A DNA stretch of 64,000 bases, taken from positions 15,901,001-15,965,000 of the forward strand of contig NC_091113.1 in NCBI RefSeq assembly GCF_024713975.1, written 5' to 3'. Position numbers and translations under genes: made by a program. Shown in pieces: positions 59,001 through 64,000 of this stretch (position 1 is its first letter; every line of letters starts with the position of its first letter). This DNA comes from Paralichthys olivaceus. Its lineage: Eukaryota; Chordata; Actinopteri; Pleuronectiformes; Paralichthyidae. The notes beneath the pieces are model-generated. The model was not told where the DNA came from and made no database searches. It saw only the letters and a list, made by a program, of their open reading frames with translations.

Positions 59001-59652
59001 CCATCACCTTTTTTTCTACCTTTTGTTGCCTGGGATTCAGGTGGCGTTGACCTGCTCTCAGATCTGGTGGACGTCTGACGTTGGCATGGCTTTCACCCGG
59101 CTGGAGGAGGGCTATGAGAACGCCATGAAGGAGTACTACAAGAAACAGGTGACCCAGCTCAACACCCTCATCTCCATGCTGGTTGGCAAGCTCACGCCGG
59201 GCGATCGGCAGAAGGTGATGACCATCTGTACTATTGACGTCCACGCCAGAGACGTGGTGTCCAAGATGATCGCACAGAAGGTAAGCAGGGGGCCATAAAT
59301 CTGGTTAAGAACATATCATATATAAACTCTTCTGCAGACATGACAGCTGCATTTTTTGAGAGGATATAACCAGTGTGTGATGCTGTCAAGTTATTCAAGC
59401 AAGGTGTCTCATCACCATGATTAGAAGGTTATAAAAGCACTGTTTATGTTTTTGTCAATCTTTGTTTCAAGTCAGTTTTATTTTCTTTAAGGTGGAGAAT
59501 TCTCAGGAGTTTGTGTGGCTCTCTCAGCTGAGACACTGCTGGGGCGAGAAGGAGAAGCATTGTTTTGCCAACATCTGTGATGCCCGCTTTATCTACTCTT
59601 ATGAATACCTGGGCAACACTCCACGATTAGTCATCACTCCTCTGACTGACAG
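28721..59652 (+). CDS. dnah9: Gene B: 5' part of DNAH9-type axonemal dynein heavy chain, 32 exons
   Basis: Exons: 28721-29071, 30870-31066, 31153-31311, 32535-32665, 32831-33042, 33840-34073, 34186-34353, 34762-34878, 34970-35120, 36519-36633, 36821-36889, 40616-40742, 41279-41425, 42865-42973, 46593-46834, 46995-47130, 48342-48538, 48647-48909, 49069-49230, 50639-50861, 51101-51267, 52564-52707, 52787-52946, 54053-54208, 55472-55604, 55689-55966, 56363-56493, 56573-56699, 57190-57342, 57820-57945, 59041-59280, 59492-59652. All phases chain, giving about 1,829 residues with no stop or frameshift. The ATG at 28,721 sits in GACATGG, a good initiation context, just after a CpG-rich upstream region with an X-box. 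The protein runs from the N-terminal tail to the beginning of AAA1, before the P-loop; the gene continues beyond 64,000. The subfamily call (DNAH9 over DNAH11 or DNAH17) rests on tail and linker residues recalled by eye. Confidence 0.92.
29072..30869. other. Gene B intron 1 with two dispersed repeats
   Basis: Contains CATAGACTGTATTTAAAGATGGACGACGCG from 29,422, a second copy of the motif at 22,255, followed by CCAACACCCGCCATCTTT. At 30,060-30,270 is TTATGGCCTGGGGGATAAAA, CCGTCTCTGAGCCTGG, TGCGGGCCCGGGTGCTGCGGTAACG, a common teleost repeat. The rest is unremarkable. Confidence 0.5.
31312..34761. other. Gene B introns 3-7, no further genes
   Basis: Short exons are listed in the gene entry. A run of 17 C lies at 32,286-32,302. 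I see no other coding chain or element in introns 31,312-32,534 and 33,043-33,839. Confidence 0.5.
35121..40615. other. Gene B introns 9-11, including a large intron with repeat sequence
   Basis: Introns 35,121-36,518 and 36,890-40,615 surround two short exons. Within the latter, 37,630-38,330 resembles a widespread teleost repeat: AACAATTTACATCACAGCCC, TTCAGCATCCTCGGCCCTTA, later TACTTACTGGGAGCCAGTGT and TTGATGTGGTCTTGCCTCGG. Nothing else is recognised. The frames seen at 38,590-38,860 are chance. Confidence 0.45.
40616..50861 (+). CDS. dnah9: Gene B exons 12-20: tail, middle section
   Basis: [58 protein letters not shown], then [20 protein letters not shown] in exon 46593-46834, [21 protein letters not shown] in exon 48342-48538, [20 protein letters not shown] in exon 48647-48909 and [15 protein letters not shown] in exon 49069-49230. 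Exon 50639-50861 carries [20 protein letters not shown]. The donor of exon 18 at 48,910 (AA|GTGGGT) was chosen because it keeps K-YEQIYEEV in frame; the downstream GGGTAT would not. The order and spacing match the tail of the DNAH9 group. Confidence 0.88.
41893..42134 (+). repeat. Dispersed teleost repeat ending CTATTTAAATACAGTCCATTTACC
   Basis: CCCTCGGCAAGACACTGAAC, CCCAAATTGCTCCTGAGTAG, AAATGGGTGAATGTCAACTT and AAAAGTGCTATTTAAATACA followed by GTCCATTTACC. This arrangement is a frequent retroelement 3' region in fish genomes. It lies in the intron after exon 13 of gene B. Confidence 0.6.
42974..46592. other. Gene B intron 14 (3.6 kb)
   Basis: Large intron holding a hAT-like element at 45,291-46,359 and otherwise no recognised feature. 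A G10 run at 46,523-46,532 lies shortly before the acceptor of exon 15. Confidence 0.5.
45291..46359. mobile_element. Old hAT-like element, about 1.07 kb
   Basis: The left end CAGAGGTGGGGAAACC and right end GGTTCCCCACCCCTG are inverted repeats of the CAGGGGTGGGGAACC type found at hAT termini. Flanking 8-mers CTCTATGG and CTGTTCGG agree at five of eight positions, so the target duplication is decayed. No transposase frame survives. Boundaries depend on the short terminal match. Confidence 0.5.
47131..50638. other. Gene B introns 16-19, nothing further recognised
   Basis: Introns 47,131-48,341 and 49,231-50,638 contain no additional exon or identifiable element; a purine-rich stretch GAGCGAGCGAGAGAGGGATA lies near 49,745. 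Confidence 0.4.
51101..57945 (+). CDS. dnah9: Gene B exons 21-30: tail end and linker
   Basis: [139 protein letters not shown] and [20 protein letters not shown]. This is the linker, the lever that swings over the AAA ring during the power stroke. The [15 protein letters not shown] and [19 protein letters not shown] motifs are diagnostic. A CA repeat lies in the intron after 55,966 and a GT repeat ends 16 bp before the acceptor of exon 30. Confidence 0.9.
51268..55471. other. Gene B introns 21-24, nothing coding apart from the listed exons
   Basis: Introns 51,268-52,563, 52,947-54,052 and 54,209-55,471. Apart from the M2 repeat at 53,400-53,730 I see no feature. An ORF continuing from exon 24 past its donor at 54,209 is intron read-through. 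Confidence 0.45.
53400..53730 (+). repeat. Dispersed teleost repeat M2, longest copy
   Basis: CTACGAAACCACATTTATGA, TCTGGATTTTGTTTGGGATC, TTTCATCAAGATCCATAAAT, ATTTGGTGCAGCTTGATTGA and CACCTTGGCGGAGATATGCT with CTCCACTGAGTGCCATTCT. The last words are typical of a very abundant fish repeat. Fragments occur at 4,195, 10,175 and 59,770. Confidence 0.6.
56011..56067. repeat. CA microsatellite, about 57 bp
   Basis: Uninterrupted CA dinucleotides in intron 26 of gene B, 44 bp after the donor. Confidence 0.95.
56700..59040. other. Gene B introns 28-30, nothing further recognised
   Basis: Introns 56,700-57,189, 57,343-57,819 and 57,946-59,040. A GT microsatellite (57,784-57,804) precedes exon 30. 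No other element was recognised. Confidence 0.4.
59041..59652 (+). CDS. dnah9: Gene B exons 31-32: linker end and start of AAA1
   Basis: [42 protein letters not shown], then [40 protein letters not shown] and TPLTDR, which leads into the AAA1 P-loop of the next exon. The phase at the donor (59,653) is 2. The catalytic Walker A motif is not in the window: from here to 64,000 is intron. Confidence 0.9.
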
Positions 59653-62089
59653 GTATGTTGGTTTCCTTCTTTGGGCCTTTGTTGCGACTGAAGGGCAACA
59701 CAATATGAAGGTGCATTTCGATTGAGCGTTACCTTACTGTTGCTACATTTAGCAGTTTAAGCAGTCAGTTTGATTGTGGATCCACTCCTATGTCCAGATC
59801 CACATCCAACTTTAATGAGTCGTTACTTGGCTCATGTCCCATCCCTCCAGCAAGTTTCATAGAAATGTTGCATCATCCTGCTGACAAACATATAAACAAA
59901 TCAAAGGTCAGGGGTGAAAACACATCAAAATGCTTGATAGAGAAAAAAGGAAACCACCTTCCATTCTCTTTAAATTGCAAGTGTCATTCTCACTACAGTC
60001 CCATGCACAAGACCTGCAGTGTTTGTAGCCACATTTACCAGGCTTTGACTGGACAACAGTCTGTAAACAGTCTGTTGGCTAAAGTCAGTCAACCAATTCA
60101 ATCAAAAAGGTTAAATGAAACGAGTGCTTAGCAAGAGTATCTGATTTATAATCCTTTGTGGGATGATCAAAACTGCCAATTTGCATGGAGGTAATTCAAA
60201 ATCCACTCTAAGTACATAAAAGCAGTCAATTTATGTTGTTAAGAACTGAGCAGAAGATAGAACTCTTGATTTGAATCATTACACACACCCACCACATGCA
60301 AAACCTTTTAGAACAACTCATTTTGGGCTTTGTTCCAACAGGTTGCTTATTCACATGCATGTGTTTCTGCAGTATTCCTGATAAAGTTTTAACTACACAG
60401 AGATGAATACCTGCCTCCCAGAGCCCTTTGGCAAACTGCTGCGTTTGACTCTATGGTTTTCCAGACTGACCAGTATTCCCTTTGAAGCTTGAACAAAGCA
60501 CAAACAATGGGCTTTGATGGCTGGATCAGCGGACGTGTAGCGAGACTCCACCATATGGCGCATGCCCTCACTGGGACCCGCTACGACTCACATAGTTTGC
60601 CACTGGCTTTCATTTCAACAATGGGCTGTGGACCAAGGGGGTTGGGTGTCAAATCCTTTAATCCATGGCTTGAGAAAACAGATAAAAACATGTTTGCTCC
60701 ACAGTATTGTTACACAGCTTTCTTTGCAATGGAGTCGGCAAGAGAAGAATTCATCTTGCTGCTGTCAAGTGAAAACCTGACATTACAGTATCTGAAAATG
60801 AAAACGTTGTTTTTAGCTTTCTTGACAGTGTTGATGTTTGAGTGTATCCTAAAGGATTTTAAAGGGTCAGGGTTACAAAAAACTTGAATAATGCCTCTGC
60901 CAAACATCCACATCCCCTTTTACATGCATGTTTGTCCAGACCCATATAATATACTATTACTACTATCTAATGTACAATTTCAAGGAGACAGTATCTAAAC
61001 TATTGTTCCTGAGCTATGATGTTGAATTATGACAAGAAATGTGTTTTTGACAAACATTAAGATGTCACTACGATCAAGTGATTGTTATTTGATTGGGACA
61101 GTGCTCACTACTGAACAGACAGAGTGCTGTAAATGAATGTAATGAGTTAGCTATATCTGTTGTCCCTATAGCCAGTTTTTACAAGGCAACTTGAAATAAA
61201 ATAAAATGGATGCATTATAACATCCAAACTAACTGTACAACAATCCCATGATAAAAACTCTACTCCGATAAAAAGTATTAAAATACATTATAAAAATTAA
61301 ACAATACAATGCAACGCTCAAATACTTTACAAATCCACAGATACACACAAACTAAATCACATAAGCTAAAGTGGAGTATTCATACATTGTCACAAGATAT
61401 ATCTAAAGTTTGCATTTAGAAGTAATAACTACTGTTTCTTAAATCAACAAATAGTAAACTATACCTGTAGTTGATGGCTCTGACTGAGAAGACTACCCCA
61501 AACTTGCTACATCTGTACATAGTTGTTTCTGGTGACCACTACTCTCTTTATGCATTATAAACTGATTATGTGCTAAATGTATTTTGTATGATGAGATTGC
61601 AGATAGAGCTTCAATACATGACAATATTCATGAAAATGCACCAAAAACACACATCCAAACCACCTTCGTGGAATGCATTGTGACAACATTGAACAAAAGT
61701 ATAACTGCAGTTGCATTGTCAAATAATGATCACATGCAACTGTCGCAAACTAGGATGGTAACAGCAGCAAGGCAGCTAGCAGACATTAGTCAGTAAACAG
61801 GAAGCCGTCCTCTCCTCAGTCCTCATGTTATTTAAGACAACTGTGGATGGAGTGAAGACAAGACCAATTGAAGAGCATGAAAAAACAATTACACAGCATC
61901 ACGAAGGGTTAACATATTCTTCTATTCTTCTATTTTTTTGTGGTTTTGGACTTGCACAAATGAGACGAGGCGCTAATGTGAGCTGGACAGAACAATAACA
62001 CTGGATATTCATATTGATTATGTTCCTTCTCCAGGAGTTTTGATGCTTGACACAGTAATCAGACCTGTCTCAGACTATCAGGAGCTGAT

Positions 62090-62091
<2 letters not shown>

Positions 62092-62126
<35 letters not shown>
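62092..62126. repeat. TA microsatellite, about 35 bp
   Basis: Perfect TA dinucleotide run in the last intron. Confidence 0.95.
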
Positions 62127-62132
<6 letters not shown>

Positions 62133-62472
62133 GCATAGGTAGTAGATGTATTTTAAAATCTGTCCTTAGACACACAGTGCCAGTGCAAATAATAAATAAT
62201 TATAAATGACAGCAGTGACAATGGTGGTGTAAAGCTGGTCCAAAGCTATGTACACTGTATAATAAATACAGGCCTTTGTGTTCTTGTTTGGTACAAACTG
62301 ACTATACCTGGTGTGGCATGTTCACCTTCTGCAGCAGTATAATTAGGCTAAAGGAATCACTTGTGCTAATCTATAACAGCAGGAATGTTATCGGCATAAT
62401 GTTAGCATTCGCTCAATACTTACTGCAGGAACTCCAAAGCTGCACCATTATGCAAAATGGCAGAATTGTTTT

Positions 62473-62497
62473 ACACACACACACACACACACACACA
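62473..62497. repeat. CA microsatellite, about 25 bp
   Basis: Perfect CA run followed by GAGACAGCAGAGAG. Confidence 0.9.
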
Positions 62498-64000
62498 GAG
62501 ACAGCAGAGAGGGACTAAGGATTGGAAGGAGAATGAGTCAGAGCAACAGACTGATATATAGCTGCTCCTTTTAAAAACACTGTAATAAAACGAGTCACCT
62601 TGTCACGGCCACCCAGTTTAGTTTCACTCTCTTGTCTCCTTTCTGGCTTTAGTTATTCTGTACAAGACATCCTCATCCAGCCTCCTCAACGACTGATAGT
62701 GAGATTTTTGGCCATATTTCAAGGGATGGTCATAAAGCCTGTTGGCACTGGTATCCGAATGATACACTGTATACAGATGGGATCATTTGTCTTCTCTGAA
62801 ACCTCTCTCTCCCCTTATGCTTTCCAATATTTTCCCCTTCCATACATCATCCATTAACCAGCAGCTCATTAAAATCATTGTTGTATTGATATTCAAGGCA
62901 AACCATAGTGTTTATTGCCCTGATCAATAAAGTCCTGATTGTCTCCATCAGTTCACGTGGTGCTGCTCCTTTTTATTGATGCTAGACGGGCACTCTGTTT
63001 GTTAGCTCTGACAGGTTCTGCGGGAGAAGCAATCACTGGCGTCACTAATCAGCCTGTGTGATAATCAAAGCACAGGAGCAGATTATATTATCATATAATG
63101 AGGTTATGTATGATGACGGCTGAGCCAACACCAAGGCATTGTTAGTGCTCGTTAGAAGACTCTGTCAACTCATTTTCACCCTGTGCAGTTCTTGTAGTGC
63201 AGCGACAAAATACAATTGTATTCTATTGTGCATTTATTATAAATGTATCCTCTGTTTGTCAGTATTTGCTCTTAGAAGCATAGATTCATCTGACCAAGTA
63301 AATGGGAGCATCTGGCAAACTTAACACACAACATTTTTTACTGAATTGGACAAAATGGTGTATATCCCTTGTACGCCTCTAGGTCCTGTGAAATTTCATG
63401 GATGAAAACTAGCAGCAGATGTCAAGTTGCTTGCAACCCCCATCAGAAGTTAATCACATATTATCAGTTGTGTACTTGTCAGAGTTAGCTATGCAGCTTT
63501 TTTTATCGCAGTCATTTGGTTTTTACGCCTAGCTTTGTACATTTCCATATTTGGAAGGTATTCATTTTTTTTTCTTTCCCTTCCTGGCTTTGGGTTTATA
63601 TTTCTCTTAATTTTAGGACACATTGTCAATAGTGGACCTCAGGACCATAGAATATTTCGGTCATTGTCACTGTAAACCTTTACTGGAGGAGGGCCCAGCT
63701 GGAGTATGGTGTAGTGTCCCATAGCCATTTATGTTGTGTTACAGTAGAGTTTTCGAATTGTAGTTTCTAATTTCTATGAATTATATTTGGTAACAAGAGC
63801 TAGATCTCATTCTTTGTTCTTTAATCTGCTTGTTGAATGGTATTTAGAATTTGGAGTCCATTTCTAGTCATGGCTGCTGCAACATGCATTAATGAATTTG
63901 AACAGGAAATTCTGTTTCCCTGCTCTGTCTTGAGAGTTTGACCCGCCATTATATTGTTTTTTCACTTTATTTCCAAAATAAGATAATAAGACCAATGTCA

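Larger units (their letters stand above)
59653..64000. other. Start of a long gene B intron, open at the window end
   Basis: At least 4.35 kb without an exon that continues the dynein; the AAA1 P-loop exon is not reached. It contains an M2 repeat fragment at 59,770-59,920 (GTCCAGATCCACATCCAACT; CATCCCTCCAGCAAGTTTCA; ATCCTGCTGACAAACA), a TA microsatellite (62,092-62,126) and a CA microsatellite (62,473-62,497). No gene on either strand is supported. Confidence 0.6.

Overview
The window is vertebrate nuclear DNA, most likely from a ray-finned fish. Coding sequence is cut into many short exons with consensus splice sites, introns are short to moderate, and several dispersed repeats look teleost-typical (hAT and piggyBac-type MITEs, LINE/SINE-like tails, CA/GT microsatellites). 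No prokaryotic gene organisation is present. Nearly all coding content belongs to one family: axonemal outer-arm dynein heavy chain of the DNAH9/DNAH11/DNAH17 group, DNAH9-like by eye, all on the + strand.

Region 1 (1-12.2 kb): 25 consecutive in-frame exons encode about the last 1,480 residues of a dynein heavy chain (gene A): the end of AAA4, the stalk with its microtubule-binding domain, AAA5 with buttress, AAA6 and the C-terminal domain, ending in a stop at 12,185. Its 5' part lies upstream of the window.

Region 2 (12.2-22.1 kb): a mosaic of partial, reordered copies of the same gene. P1 (about 12,745-14,095) is a decayed copy of the last two exons, interrupted by an 837-bp hAT element with a perfect 8-bp target duplication. 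P2 (about 14,244-15,697) copies four AAA6-proximal exons. P3 (about 15,698-20,660) carries AAA4 exons plus the stalk exons and is about 1% diverged from gene A. P4 (about 20,659-20,947) is one more AAA6-proximal exon joined to P3 through a chimeric intron. Relics of an SGNH-hydrolase-encoding transposable element sit at two of the breakpoints. A fragment of 28S rRNA lies in a P3 intron. A tandem array with a 310-bp higher-order period closes the block.

Region 3 (22.1-28.7 kb): gene-poor, repeat-rich spacer with a possible small spliced transcript. It ends in the promoter of gene B, which has a consensus RFX X-box 47 bp before the start codon.

Region 4 (28.7-64 kb): gene B, the first 32 exons (about 1,829 residues) of a DNAH9-type heavy chain: N-terminal tail, linker and the first strands of AAA1. 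The rest continues past the window. The order (3' part, shuffled fragments, 5' part) fits two head-to-tail paralogues with rearranged debris between them. A mis-ordered or haplotype-mixed assembly of one gene could look the same, and sequence alone does not separate these.

Family names and domain assignments come from recognising conserved motifs by eye; no database search was run.
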